Below, piece after piece: positions 22,913 through 30,624 of a stretch of 32,355 bases of DNA; the stretch's first letter is position 1; every line of letters starts with the position of its first letter. This DNA comes from Lachnospiraceae bacterium. GTDB lineage: Bacteria; Bacillota; Clostridia; Lachnospirales; Lachnospiraceae. The position numbers were made by a program, and so were the translations under genes. The DNA is taken from positions 1 through 32,355 of the forward strand of contig JAFRRM010000021.1 in the NCBI GenBank assembly GCA_017428105.1, given 5' to 3'. The notes beneath the pieces are model-generated. The model saw only the letters and a program-made list of their open reading frames with translations. It searched no databases and was not told the DNA's origin.

Positions 22913-23536
22913 TTAATGATTCATATAATACGTCAGCTGCATCAGGCTTTCGGAGAGATAGACGTTTTCCACGCGGGCGTCGTCCGGGAGGGCCAGGTCG
23001 ACGTGGGCGAAATTCCAGAAGGCGCGGACGCCGAGGCCGTACAGCTGGCCCGCCACGGCCTGCGCGTTCTCCTTCGGAATGGTCAGGACGGCCACGTCCA
23101 CCGCATTGTCGCGCAGATAGGCGGGCAGGTCTTCCATCCCGTAGACTTTCAGGCCGCGCACTTCCGTTTCGGCCTTTTCCGGCGCGATGTCGAACAGGGC
23201 GCGGATGTAAAGCCCGCGGTTCGTGAAATTCCCGTAGCCGGCCAGGGCGCGGCCCAGGTTGCCGGCTCCCACCACGATCAGGTTGTGCGGGCGGTCCAGG
23301 CCCAGGATGCGGCCGATCTCCTCGATCAGCTTGGACACGTTGTAGCCGTAGCCCTGCTGGCCGAATCCGCCGAAATGGTTCAGATCCTGGCGGATCTGGG
23401 AGGCGGTCACCTGCATGCGGTCCGACAGCTCACGGGAAGAGATGCGTTCCACGCCTTCTTCCTTCAGTTCGGTCAGAAACCGCATGTATCGGGGCAATCT
23501 TCTTATTACCGCCTGTGAAATGTGATCTGCGCTCAT
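22913..23536 (-). CDS. rex: Redox-sensing transcriptional repressor Rex
   Basis: Rex senses the NADH/NAD+ ratio and represses fermentation and respiratory genes when NADH is low. The 207-residue protein has an N-terminal winged helix (ISSRELSDRMQVTASQIRQD, then LNHFGGFGQQGYGYNV) and a Rossmann domain with VVGAGNLGRAL (Gly90–Gly95). The C-terminal helix that swaps in the dimer is present (YLSESLMQLTYYM). GGAGG lies six bases before the ATG. It heads the rex–alr–yebC–zinc-ribbon cluster and has a consensus promoter with a Rex-like operator over its -35, consistent with autoregulation. Confidence 0.97.
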   Translation of the reverse strand: MSADHISQAVIRRLPRYMRFLTELKEEGVERISSRELSDRMQVTASQIRQDLNHFGGFGQQGYGYNVSKLIEEIGRILGLDRPHNLIVVGAGNLGRALAGYGNFTNRGLYIRALFDIAPEKAETEVRGLKVYGMEDLPAYLRDNAVDVAVLTIPKENAQAVAGQLYGLGVRAFWNFAHVDLALPDDARVENVYLSESLMQLTYYMNH

Positions 23537-23562
23537 GGGATCCCTCCGGCTTTATCCTGCTT

Positions 23563-23591
23563 ATTATAGGCAACGGGGCGGTGATTGTCAA
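23563..23591 (-). promoter_or_regulatory. Consensus sigma-A promoter for rex
   Basis: Minus-strand TTGACA (23586–23591) and TATAAT (23563–23568), both perfect, are 17 bp apart, about 27 bp before the rex start codon. Confidence 0.9.
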
Positions 23592-23602
23592 GAAAAAGAC
23601 AA
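23585..23602. promoter_or_regulatory. Candidate Rex operator
   Basis: TTGTCAAGAAAAAGACAA has the 18-bp layout of Rex sites (TTGTKAA-N4-TTMACAA): outer TTGT and ACAA are exact and the left AA is kept, while the right inner half differs. It covers the -35 of the rex promoter, where a repressor would act. Confidence 0.5.
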
Positions 23603-23646
23603 AGTTTGCCGAAAAAAGCAGGGAGATGTTCCGTAAACTTTGTCTT
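23596..23646. repeat. 12-bp perfect inverted repeat between rex and the ABC-F gene
   Basis: AAGACAAAGTTT (23596–23607) and AAACTTTGTCTT (23635–23646) are perfect complements 27 bp apart. The left arm overlaps the Rex-like site and the right arm touches the -35 of the ABC-F promoter. It may be a pair of operator half-sites linking the divergent genes. Confidence 0.7.
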
Positions 23647-23673
23647 GCCCTCCCGCGCAAAATCCGCTATGAT
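23645..23673 (+). promoter_or_regulatory. Sigma-A promoter for the ABC-F gene
   Basis: TTGCCC (23645–23650) and TATGAT (23668–23673) are separated by 17 bp, about 28 bp before the start codon; AGGAGG follows. Confidence 0.7.
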
Positions 23674-23701
23674 AGGTAGCGTTTGAGATCAGGAGGATGC
23701 C

Positions 23702-25606
23702 ATGCTGCTGGCCTGCCGCGAGATACAGAAGAATTTCCATGAAGAACCCGTCCTGAAAGGCGGGTATTTTCACCTGGAAGAAAAAGAAAAAGCCGCGGTG
23801 GTGGGGATCAACGGCGCCGGGAAGACGACGCTGCTGAACGTCATCACCGGCGTGTACGCCCCGGACGGCGGCGAAGTCATCCTGACGAAGGACGCGCGGC
23901 TCGGATACCTGAAACAGCATCAGGAGATCCGCTCCGACGCCACGATCTACGACGAGGTGGCTTCCGCGCGGGAAGACATCTTCCGGATGGAGCGGCAGCT
24001 GCGCGCGCTGGAGGCCGATATGGCCGGGAAGGACGGCGATGCGCTGGCCGGCCTGATGGAAGAATACAGCCGCCTGTCGCATCAGTTCGAGGCCGAAGGC
24101 GGATACGCCCTGCGCAGCGAGATCGCCGGCGTCATCAAGGGCCTCGGCTTTTCGGAGGACGATCACGGCAAGCCCTGCCGCGTGCTCTCCGGCGGGGAGA
24201 AGACCCGCGTCGCGCTGGGGAAACTGCTCCTCTCCAAACCGGACCTGATCCTGCTGGACGAGCCCACCAACCACCTGGACATCCGTTCCGTGGCCTGGCT
24301 GGAAGGATATCTGAAAGATTATCCCGGCGCGATGCTGATCGTTTCCCACGACCGGTATTTCATGGACCGCGTGGTCACCAAGATCATTGAGGTCGAACTC
24401 GGACAGGTGTCCATGTACAGCGGCAATTATACCGCATACGCGGCGAAGAAGGCGCAGGAGCGCGAGATCGCGCTGAAGCATTATCTCAACCAGCAGCGCG
24501 TCATCCGGCACGAAGAAGAAGTCATCGCGAAGCTGAAATCGTTCAACCGGGAAAAATCCATCAAGCGGGCAGAAAGCCGGGAGAAGCGTCTGGACATGAT
24601 CGAACGCCTGGAGAAGCCGCAGGAGGTCCGGGACGCGATGCATCTGAAGTTGGCGTCCTCCGCCGTGAGCGGGGAACAGGTCCTGGAAGTGCGGGACCTC
24701 ACCAAGGGATTCGGGACGCGGACGCTGTTCGACGGGCTCGACTTCACGGTGCGGCGCGGCGAAAAGACCGCGATCATCGGGGACAACGGGACCGGCAAGA
24801 CCAGCCTGCTTAAGATCGTCACCGGCGCGCTGACGCCGGACCGCGGCTCCGTCCGCCTGGGCGCGCAGGTCAGACCCGGCTACTACGACCAGGAACAGCA
24901 TCTGTTTGACGAAAGCAACACGCTGTTCGACGAATTCCGCCTCTCCTACCCGCGCATGACGGACACGGAGATCCGGAACACGCTGGCTTCGTTCCTGTTC
25001 ACCGGCGACGACGTGTTCAAGCCCATCTCCGTCCTTTCCGGCGGCGAAAAAGGACGGCTGAGCCTGGCCAAGCTGATGCTCTCCCCCTGCAACTTCCTGA
25101 TCCTGGACGAGCCGACCAACCACCTGGACATCACCTCGCGCGAGATCCTGGAGGAAGCGCTCTCCCGCTACGAAGGCACGCTGCTCTTCGTGTCCCACGA
25201 CCGTTATTTCATCAACCGCCTCGCGGGACGCATCCTGGAGCTGGAAGGCCGCACGCTGACGGAATATCCGGGAAATTACGATTATTATCTGGAAAAGAAG
25301 GCACAGATGCGGGAGGCCGCCGGTTCCGACGCTCCGAACCCCCGTGCCGCGGCGGAGACCGACGCCGCCCGCGAGTGGCGCAATAAAAAAGAGGCGGACG
25401 CCCAGCGCCGCAAAAAAGAAAACGAGATCCGGCGGACGGAGGAAGCCATCGAGCAGGCCGAGGCCGCGCTGAAAGTTCTGGAAACGCAGATGGCCTCGCC
25501 GGACGTGGCCACAGACCCGGTCCGGCTGATGGCCCTGGACAAAGAAGCCGGGGACTTAAGAGCCCGCCTGGAGGAACTTTACGGCAAATGGGAGGAGCTG
25601 ACCTGA
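23702..25606 (+). CDS. ABC-F family ATPase (Uup/YdiF-like)
   Basis: The 634-residue protein carries two ABC ATPase domains and no membrane part, which defines ABC-F; these act on the ribosome rather than in transport. The first Walker A is GINGAGKTT (35–43), with signature LSGGEKTRVALGKLL and LLDEPTNHLD; the second has GDNGTGKTS, LSGGEKGRLSLAKLM and LDEPTNHLD. The inter-domain linker is charged and helical (HYLNQQRVIRHEEEVIAKLK), the arm that reaches the tRNA site. A C-terminal coiled coil (from about residue 560) points to the Uup/YdiF branch. AGGAGG lies five bases before the ATG. Whether it is housekeeping or gives antibiotic protection cannot be told from sequence; no leader peptide typical of resistance genes is seen. 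Confidence 0.93.
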   Translation: MLLACREIQKNFHEEPVLKGGYFHLEEKEKAAVVGINGAGKTTLLNVITGVYAPDGGEVILTKDARLGYLKQHQEIRSDATIYDEVASAREDIFRMERQLRALEADMAGKDGDALAGLMEEYSRLSHQFEAEGGYALRSEIAGVIKGLGFSEDDHGKPCRVLSGGEKTRVALGKLLLSKPDLILLDEPTNHLDIRSVAWLEGYLKDYPGAMLIVSHDRYFMDRVVTKIIEVELGQVSMYSGNYTAYAAKKAQEREIALKHYLNQQRVIRHEEEVIAKLKSFNREKSIKRAESREKRLDMIERLEKPQEVRDAMHLKLASSAVSGEQVLEVRDLTKGFGTRTLFDGLDFTVRRGEKTAIIGDNGTGKTSLLKIVTGALTPDRGSVRLGAQVRPGYYDQEQHLFDESNTLFDEFRLSYPRMTDTEIRNTLASFLFTGDDVFKPISVLSGGEKGRLSLAKLMLSPCNFLILDEPTNHLDITSREILEEALSRYEGTLLFVSHDRYFINRLAGRILELEGRTLTEYPGNYDYYLEKKAQMREAAGSDAPNPRAAAETDAAREWRNKKEADAQRRKKENEIRRTEEAIEQAEAALKVLETQMASPDVATDPVRLMALDKEAGDLRARLEELYGKWEELT

Positions 25607-25624
25607 CAGCCTCCTCCCTTTTTT
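25590..25624 (+). terminator. Terminator overlapping the ABC-F stop codon
   Basis: GGGAGGAG (25590–25597) pairs with CTCCTCCC (25611–25618), extended by CTG/CAG with one bulge, followed by six T residues. The TGA of the ABC-F gene lies inside the loop region. The convergent YolD-like gene stops only 17 bp away. Confidence 0.85.
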
Positions 25625-25859
25625 AATCAAAAAATGCGTCCCGGTCTTCCCGGCTGAATTCTTCTTCCGTATGCCGCGCGCCTTCCTCGATCAGTTCTTC
25701 ATATCCCTTCAGCGACGCGAAGGGCGAAAACTGCGCCGCCCGGCTTTCCCGGGACATCGGCGGATGCCTTTTCGAAACGGGATGCGGGAGATCCAGCATG
25801 TCCCGGTAATCCCCGATCGTTTTCCGGCGCGGCGGCAGGCCGCTTCCTTTTTTATTCAT
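25623..25859 (-). CDS. YolD-like small protein paired with Y-family polymerase
   Basis: The 78-residue soluble protein has the block typical of the small partner found beside UmuC-type polymerases in Clostridia: YRDMLDLPHPVSKRHPPMS, then RAAQFSPFASLKGYEELI. I chose the ATG at 25859 because it overlaps the polymerase stop by 8 bp (ATGAATAA), which implies translational coupling; a longer frame upstream would lie within the polymerase gene. Function is not known in detail; the constant pairing suggests a role in translesion synthesis or its control. It will be induced with the polymerase by the LexA-regulated promoter. Confidence 0.82.
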   Translation of the reverse strand: MNKKGSGLPPRRKTIGDYRDMLDLPHPVSKRHPPMSRESRAAQFSPFASLKGYEELIEEGARHTEEEFSREDRDAFFD

Positions 25860-27306
25860 GATGGCCTCCCACCTGGGCGTTCCGCTCCCGGGCGGTGGCG
25901 CCTTCTTCAAAATTCATCCCGCGCAGCACGGCGTTCTTACCAAAGCGTTCCCGCAGGGCGAGCACGGTCTCCTGCGCGCGGCGTTCCTTGTCCCGCTGCT
26001 GCTTTTTCTTCCGCCGCTCCGCTTCTTCCGCTTCAGGATCCCGGAACAGGCTCAGCTGCTCCGGCGCGGCCGGTTCCTCCGCGGCGCCTTCCTCCCGGAC
26101 GTGGTTGACGGTCAGGTAAAAACGGCGTACGAGCAGCGACGGATCCGTGATCCGCCGGTACAGTTTTTCGGCCGCGTCGATCAGCTCCAGCGAGGAGGAC
26201 GAAAATCCGTCCAGATTCACGGAACCGTGCGCGGGCGCCGGCGCCTCCCGGCCGTAGCGGTCCGTCTTGACGGGACCTTCATAGCGCTTTCGGCGCGCCG
26301 GATCCGTCAGATTCTCAACATCGTACACGACGTCCATCACCAGCTGGTCCGTCTCCAGTCCCTTGCGGACCAGGTCCATGGCCAGTCCGTCGGCCATCTC
26401 CCGCACCACCACACAGCCGGTTTCCGCTTCATAAGGCACGGGCAGTACCTGGCCGGAGCAGAGGCTGCGGTTTTCCGGCTGATAGGCCTTGATGTCCCTG
26501 ATCTCCGTAGGCTCCCAGCCCCAGGCATGGTCGATCAGAAGTTCCGCGCTCACGCCCAGCAGGCGGTACAGCAGGTCTTCGTTATAGAAATCGCAGGGGC
26601 CGCCGAGGGAGCAGCGCGCCACGTCGCCCATGGTGGTCAGGCCGCGGCTCTGAAGACGCCGGGCCGTCCCGGGTCCCACGCGCCAGAAATCCGTGATGGG
26701 CTCATGCGCCCACAGCTGTTCCCGGTAGCTGCGCTCCGTCAGTTCCGCGATGCGCACGCCGTCCTTATCCGCCGGGATATGCTTCGCCACGATGTCCATC
26801 GCGATCTTGGCCAGATACAGATTGGGGCCGATGCCGGCCGTGGCCGTGATCCCGGTCTCCTGCAGGACCCGGCTGATCAGCATCCTTGCGAAGCCGTGCG
26901 CGTCCGTCCGGTTCGGCTCCAGATACCGCGTGGCGTCGATGAACACCTCGTCCACGGAATAGGCGAAAATATCCTCCGGTCCCACGAACCGAAGATAGAT
27001 CTCATAGATCTGACGGCTCACCTGCATGTATCTCCGCATGCGCGGCGGCGCCACGATCATCTCGATCTTCTGTTTCCGGACGGCGTTGACTTCCCGGACC
27101 CGCGCCCTGGCCTCGAACAGGCGGGCGCGGCCGGAGATCCCGAGCGCCTTTAAGGACGGCGACACCGCCAGGCAGATGGTCTTGTCCGTCCGGCTCTCAT
27201 CCGCCACCACCAGATCCGCGCGCAGAGGATCCAGCCCCCGGTCGACGCATTCGACGGAAGCGTAAAAGGATTTCAGATCGATGGCGATATAAGATTTGTC
27301 CGGCAT
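25852..27306 (-). CDS. Y-family translesion DNA polymerase (UmuC/DinB type)
   Basis: The 484-residue polymerase copies past damaged bases. The palm shows Asp10 in AIDLKSFYASVE and Asp119/Glu120 in YSVDEVFID, the metal ligands. A helix-hairpin-helix (WRVGPGTARRLQSRGLTTMG) and a little-finger domain follow. QLSLF (417–421) is a canonical beta-clamp-binding motif. The last 60 residues include GKNAVLRGMNFEEGATARER, a tail shared by the Clostridial UmuC-like proteins. I chose the ATG at 27306, with GGGGGA seven bases upstream, over 27321, which lies at the expected transcription start. A LexA box sits in the promoter, so it is SOS-induced. It overlaps the YolD-like gene. Confidence 0.95.
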   Translation of the reverse strand: MPDKSYIAIDLKSFYASVECVDRGLDPLRADLVVADESRTDKTICLAVSPSLKALGISGRARLFEARARVREVNAVRKQKIEMIVAPPRMRRYMQVSRQIYEIYLRFVGPEDIFAYSVDEVFIDATRYLEPNRTDAHGFARMLISRVLQETGITATAGIGPNLYLAKIAMDIVAKHIPADKDGVRIAELTERSYREQLWAHEPITDFWRVGPGTARRLQSRGLTTMGDVARCSLGGPCDFYNEDLLYRLLGVSAELLIDHAWGWEPTEIRDIKAYQPENRSLCSGQVLPVPYEAETGCVVVREMADGLAMDLVRKGLETDQLVMDVVYDVENLTDPARRKRYEGPVKTDRYGREAPAPAHGSVNLDGFSSSSLELIDAAEKLYRRITDPSLLVRRFYLTVNHVREEGAAEEPAAPEQLSLFRDPEAEEAERRKKKQQRDKERRAQETVLALRERFGKNAVLRGMNFEEGATARERNAQVGGHHE

Positions 27307-27327
27307 ACCGTCGTCCCCCATGGGCCC

Positions 27328-27356
27328 AGTATAACGCCGAACAGATGTTCTGTCAA
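27328..27356 (-). promoter_or_regulatory. SOS promoter with embedded LexA box
   Basis: Minus-strand TTGACA (27351–27356) and TATACT (27328–27333) are 17 bp apart. The Gram-positive LexA box CGAAC-AGAT-GTTCT (27338–27351) fills the spacer, so bound LexA would exclude RNA polymerase. The predicted transcription start is near 27321, giving a leader of only about 15 bases before the polymerase ATG. Confidence 0.9.
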
Positions 27357-27388
27357 GATTGTTTTGAGATGCGGCCGGACAGGCCTGT

Positions 27389-28042
27389 TTACCGGATCTC
27401 CTTCTTCACCAGGTCGAGATACCGGATCATGTTTTCAAGATTATCGTCGGGGGGCAGATGCATATAGAAAAGTTTGCCGTCAAAGGAAAACGCGATCTCA
27501 TACCCGGTCAGAACCGGCTGATATTCCGTATTCCCATAAACGGAAGGCATAGAATAGGCTTTGCTCACATAAAACGTCCTGCCGCCGATGACCGTCTCCT
27601 GAAAACCGCTGGCAATAAACTGCGCCAGCCCGTCCGCGTTGGAATAATACAGATACTCCGTCAAAGACAGGGATTGCAGCTGCTCGCGCTCCAGTTCCGG
27701 CAGATAAGAAGGGATCTCTTGCTCCGCAGTCCGGCGGTAAAGGATCGAAACGTATGTCCCACGCCGCTGACTGATTTTGGCCGGACGCCATCCGTCGTCG
27801 GTCACCGGAGGCACATAATAGGCGGTCAGGCCGTCCGGTTCCTTACGCTCGCCGGCTTCGAAAGCCTCGAAGGAATCATAAGAAATGATCTGGTTTATAT
27901 CCACGACAAAACTGTCTTTCCGGGAATTGCCACAGGCGGACAGGGAAAGAAGAAACAAAAGCGAAAGAAAGCATAGGATCATTCCTGTTCCGCATAATCC
28001 ATTTCTAATATAATCTTGCTTTTGGGCAGATACTTTATCCAT
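27389..28042 (-). CDS. Lipoprotein of unknown function
   Basis: This 217-residue protein has a long N-terminus, a hydrophobic stretch (about 17–35) and the lipobox LSAC at Cys37, so it should be lipid-anchored outside the cell. The mature part is of mixed alpha/beta character with many Tyr residues; DGWRPAKISQRRGTYVSILY and IAFSFDGKLFYMHLPPDDN are its most ordered-looking segments. I recognise no family. AAGGTGA lies about seven bases before the ATG. It is the last gene of the AT-richer lipoprotein cluster and lies 20 bp after the membrane protein gene, so it is probably co-transcribed. It resembles small predicted lipoproteins common in gut Clostridia. Confidence 0.72.
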   Translation of the reverse strand: MDKVSAQKQDYIRNGLCGTGMILCFLSLLFLLSLSACGNSRKDSFVVDINQIISYDSFEAFEAGERKEPDGLTAYYVPPVTDDGWRPAKISQRRGTYVSILYRRTAEQEIPSYLPELEREQLQSLSLTEYLYYSNADGLAQFIASGFQETVIGGRTFYVSKAYSMPSVYGNTEYQPVLTGYEIAFSFDGKLFYMHLPPDDNLENMIRYLDLVKKEIR

Positions 28043-28062
28043 ACGCAGTCACCTTTCTTAAA

Positions 28063-28512
28063 TCATGTACTGCTTATGATCAGGTACTTTTCCCCGTCAA
28101 TTACCAAATACGCGCCATAATACCGTCCGTACATAGTCCTTACTGGATGATAATCCGTATGATACATCGTTGATTCTGCGGTCAGCATTTTTCCCGGTTT
28201 GAAAAGTCCCGGATCAAAAAAGCGCGATGAACCGGGTCTGTATCGAAACCCATTGCCGGCATTCAGCTGCCTTATTGATTCGATCACACCGGTCTTTATC
28301 TTTGCCTCCTGCAGTGTTTCTCTATGAACAGCTATGCCGCGGGGAAAGATCTCTAACACGCCGCAGGGAAATACAACGATGAGGCATATCAGAATCCACG
28401 GCACATCCCATTGCCCAGTCGCCTCAAGATCAAGACTGTGGTTTCTGATCCTGACAAATATAAACACCAATTCCGCATACAGCAGGATACCTCCTCCGAT
28501 GAGGCACCACAT
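28063..28512 (-). CDS. Membrane protein of unknown function, start uncertain
   Basis: From the ATG at 28512 the protein has 149 residues with two membrane segments (about 3–20 and 39–56) and a soluble C-terminal domain ending GAYLVIDGEKYLIIS. No ribosome binding site precedes that ATG. The frame stays open for 20 more codons upstream (to 28572) and reads KVEFDKQDYHYAHYTYP, a plausible cytosolic N-terminus, and AAGGAG lies at 28583–28588. No ATG, GTG or TTG exists in that extension, so translation may begin at the ATC at 28572 or the original start codon has mutated. No family is recognised. It sits in the AT-richer cluster. Confidence 0.65.
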   Translation of the reverse strand: MWCLIGGGILLYAELVFIFVRIRNHSLDLEATGQWDVPWILICLIVVFPCGVLEIFPRGIAVHRETLQEAKIKTGVIESIRQLNAGNGFRYRPGSSRFFDPGLFKPGKMLTAESTMYHTDYHPVRTMYGRYYGAYLVIDGEKYLIISST

Positions 28513-28626
28513 CGGGTAAGTATAATGTGCATAGTGATAATCCTGTTTATCAAATTCAACTTTTGTTAAGATTTATACTTGTCTCCTTGGGGATCGCACT
28601 TCCAGACAGCGGCTGCACCACGCGTT

Positions 28627-29109
28627 TTACTTCTTCCCAATATGCTTTATTGTATTGACGCCCAACAGATCAATCAAATCGATACCGGCCACTTTCTCTT
28701 GATCAACATGGAACGCAGCAAGATGAGCATCTTTTGTGAAATAAGCCGGGATATATAAGCCGCTTCCGATATCCGTATGAGGCTCTCCCAGGTCCCGGAT
28801 CACATCCGAAAACGGGCGGTCTTGATAGGTACTGTAATCTGTTCTGTCCGCCAGGACAAGACCGTTGCTCTGCTCACATTCTCTCGAACCGTTATAGACA
28901 AGGGGCGGGTTTTCTCCGCTGTTATAAACCGCCACATATTTTCCATCCTCCCGGTATACGTATCCGTTAAGATAGGTGGTGATTATGTCTCTGCTTTCTT
29001 TGTCTTTGTAATAGTCTTCCCCTTTATCGTTCCGGTTTTTTCCGCATGCTGCAAGCATCATAACAAACACGATGAGCAGTATGGAAATACAGTATTTCTT
29101 TTTGTTCAT
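28627..29109 (-). CDS. Small lipoprotein of unknown function
   Basis: This 160-residue protein begins MNKKKYCISILLIVFVMML then AACGK, a clear lipoprotein signal with Cys near residue 22. The mature part is hydrophilic with no recognised domain; LNGYVYREDGKYVAVYNSG and SDVIRDLGEPHTDIGSGLY stand out, the latter resembling the SmpA/BamE-type DLGxP pattern seen in many unrelated small lipoproteins. GGAG lies nine bases before the ATG; a TTG one codon earlier is an alternative start. Base composition is AT-richer than the flanking housekeeping genes. It lies in the same orientation as its neighbours, 32 bp after the 90-residue gene. Confidence 0.72.
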   Translation of the reverse strand: MNKKKYCISILLIVFVMMLAACGKNRNDKGEDYYKDKESRDIITTYLNGYVYREDGKYVAVYNSGENPPLVYNGSRECEQSNGLVLADRTDYSTYQDRPFSDVIRDLGEPHTDIGSGLYIPAYFTKDAHLAAFHVDQEKVAGIDLIDLLGVNTIKHIGKK

Positions 29110-29141
29110 CAAACTGTTCTCCAGTAAAAGATAATGAGCCT

Positions 29142-29414
29142 TTATTTCTGCTGGACCAGCAGGCTTTCCAATATTTCGCGGTTCATTTCATGCTGCAGTG
29201 TTGATTCCAGGAATAATAACAACTCTTTTACTTCATCGATCCATACGTAATCACTTTCTGAATCATCATTGCTGATATAACAGTCTATAGAAAGCCCCTT
29301 GATTATTATTTGTCTGTTATCCCGTTCATTCTTTCCGACCACCTCAGTTTCATAAAGCGCTCCCAAACTATCACGATCTTCAGGATCCATATTGAATGTC
29401 ATAAGAGAGATCAT
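29142..29414 (-). CDS. 90-residue soluble protein of unknown function
   Basis: The protein is acidic, without signal peptide or membrane segment. The pattern IIIKGLSIDCYISNDDSESD then YVWIDEVKELLLFLESTLQHEM suggests a small alpha/beta fold ending in two helices. I recognise no family. AGGA lies upstream of the ATG. It is the only cytosolic product among surface proteins in this cluster, so a regulator, chaperone or immunity-type role is possible, but nothing in the sequence decides. Confidence 0.6.
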   Translation of the reverse strand: MISLMTFNMDPEDRDSLGALYETEVVGKNERDNRQIIIKGLSIDCYISNDDSESDYVWIDEVKELLLFLESTLQHEMNREILESLLVQQK

Positions 29415-29471
29415 TTGCTTCCTATCCTTGTAAAGCAGTAATCATCGCACATAACGCCGTAAACAATTGAC

Positions 29472-30347
29472 CTACGGTGTATTGAACCTTTCCAACCAGG
29501 AATCCGGCAGCACATATTCCTGTTCTCCGATCATGATCGAATATGCTTTATCATCATAGGATGTAATCGGCATTGAAATAAACAGGTCGGGTTCTTCTTC
29601 AAAGAAACCGCAGATCGAACTGTTCGTATAACAATTTTTCCAGAAACCGTCCGGCTGTCTGACATAGTCATATAACCCGGCTTCTTCGGGGCTTTTCTGA
29701 GAAAGGATATCCGCATAAAATTCCGCGATGCTTTCTTTGTCGCAAAGACCCTGTTCGCTGAATTCCATCAGGGATGAATCCAGCACTGTCTGCAGATACC
29801 CTTTCAGGAGGACCAAGAGCGAGCAGTTCTCCCTGGAATAATCAAACGGCGGCAGGGAGACATCCCGATAGTAGAGCAGCCATTCACTGTCAGGCGCGAC
29901 CCGGACCAGGATATGATGCGAAGGGTCGTTCTTCAGCGCATAAAACCCGGTACGGATTTTTGATGAAAGATGTTTTAAGGTCGGTTCTTCTCCCTCAACA
30001 CCGGCCAGGAATTCCCTCTCACCAAGATGATAAAGCAGTGGTTCATTGGCCAGCAAGGTATATTCGGTTCCGGAAGGGCTGATATAATTGCCGTTCCCGC
30101 TGCGAACGAACAGACCATTCGAATCATCCTCTATTGTTGCGGAACGGGTGCTCTCTTCCTGTACAGCCTTCTCTGTCAGGGCTTCTGTGCTGCCTTCTGT
30201 TTCTGTGGGCGATTCAGATGCTGTCTCCGACATAGTTTTCTCGCTCTGATCGGGAGAGATAGCTGTTTCCGCTTTGCTGCATGCGGATAAAAGCAGCATT
30301 GACAACACAAATATACAGCAGGAAACTCTGAACAGAATAGTTTTCAT
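29472..30347 (-). CDS. Lipoprotein of unknown function, first gene of the island
   Basis: The 291-residue protein starts with a hydrophobic signal and the lipobox LLSAC (Cys23). A Ser/Thr/Glu-rich linker (about 27–72) follows, like a wall spacer. The mature domain (about 75–291) holds YISPSGTEYTLLANEPLLYH, a central HHILVRVAPDSEWLLYYRD and a C-terminal YSIMIGEQEYVLPDSWLERF. No known domain is recognised. GGAGG lies five bases before the ATG, and a possible extended -10 promoter is about 70 bp upstream. It leads four further minus-strand genes in the AT-richer block. Confidence 0.75.
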   Translation of the reverse strand: MKTILFRVSCCIFVLSMLLLSACSKAETAISPDQSEKTMSETASESPTETEGSTEALTEKAVQEESTRSATIEDDSNGLFVRSGNGNYISPSGTEYTLLANEPLLYHLGEREFLAGVEGEEPTLKHLSSKIRTGFYALKNDPSHHILVRVAPDSEWLLYYRDVSLPPFDYSRENCSLLVLLKGYLQTVLDSSLMEFSEQGLCDKESIAEFYADILSQKSPEEAGLYDYVRQPDGFWKNCYTNSSICGFFEEEPDLFISMPITSYDDKAYSIMIGEQEYVLPDSWLERFNTP

Positions 30348-30411
30348 TGATTCCTCCCCTTATAATCATTTTCCCTGACCATCGGGCTGCAGCAAGGTCA
30401 TAAGCATCTAT

Positions 30412-30422
30412 ATTATATACCA
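30412..30422 (-). promoter_or_regulatory. Possible extended -10 promoter of the lipoprotein island
   Basis: The minus strand reads TGG-TATATA with TATAAT overlapping, an extended -10 pattern, about 65 bp before the first lipoprotein gene. No good -35 is present at 17 bp. Confidence 0.4.
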
Positions 30423-30491
30423 ATTCGATCTCCAACAGGGACTAACGCGAAAAAAACTAATAATCTAAAGTCCTTTGTGTTCCGTTTTTAT

Positions 30492-30509
30492 CATTGTGAT
30501 CCATTGTGA
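30492..30509 (+). repeat. Direct repeat CATTGTGA, one helical turn apart
   Basis: CATTGTGA occurs at 30492–30499 and 30502–30509, a 10-bp period, upstream of the nrdG promoter. TTGTGA is the half-site of Rex and, without the first T, of CRP/FNR-type factors. It may be an upstream binding site; chance is possible. Confidence 0.35.
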
Positions 30510-30523
30510 AAGCCGTCCCGTAT

Positions 30524-30569
30524 CTACCACATATTGTCTTGCTATTTTCGAAACCACATGATATAGTAT
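30524..30569 (+). promoter_or_regulatory. nrdG promoter with two NrdR-like boxes
   Basis: TTGCTA (30539–30544) and TATAGT (30562–30567) are 17 bp apart. Two 16-bp boxes resembling the NrdR consensus lie at 30524–30539 (11 of 16) and 30554–30569 (12 of 16), 30 bp apart, about three helical turns. The second covers the -10. Confidence 0.72.
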
Positions 30570-30624
30570 TTACACTGTCCCGCCCGGCGGGATGTGGTCC
30601 ATAAACAGGAAAACGAGGTCCCTC

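Noticed and set aside
23588..25198. Minus-strand open frame of 536 codons opposite the ABC-F gene
   Set aside because: The plus strand encodes two complete ABC domains; the antisense frame has no motif and runs into the rex promoter region.
27389..30347. Prophage or insertion element in the AT-richer block
   Set aside because: No integrase, transposase, phage structural gene, terminal inverted repeat or tRNA target was seen.
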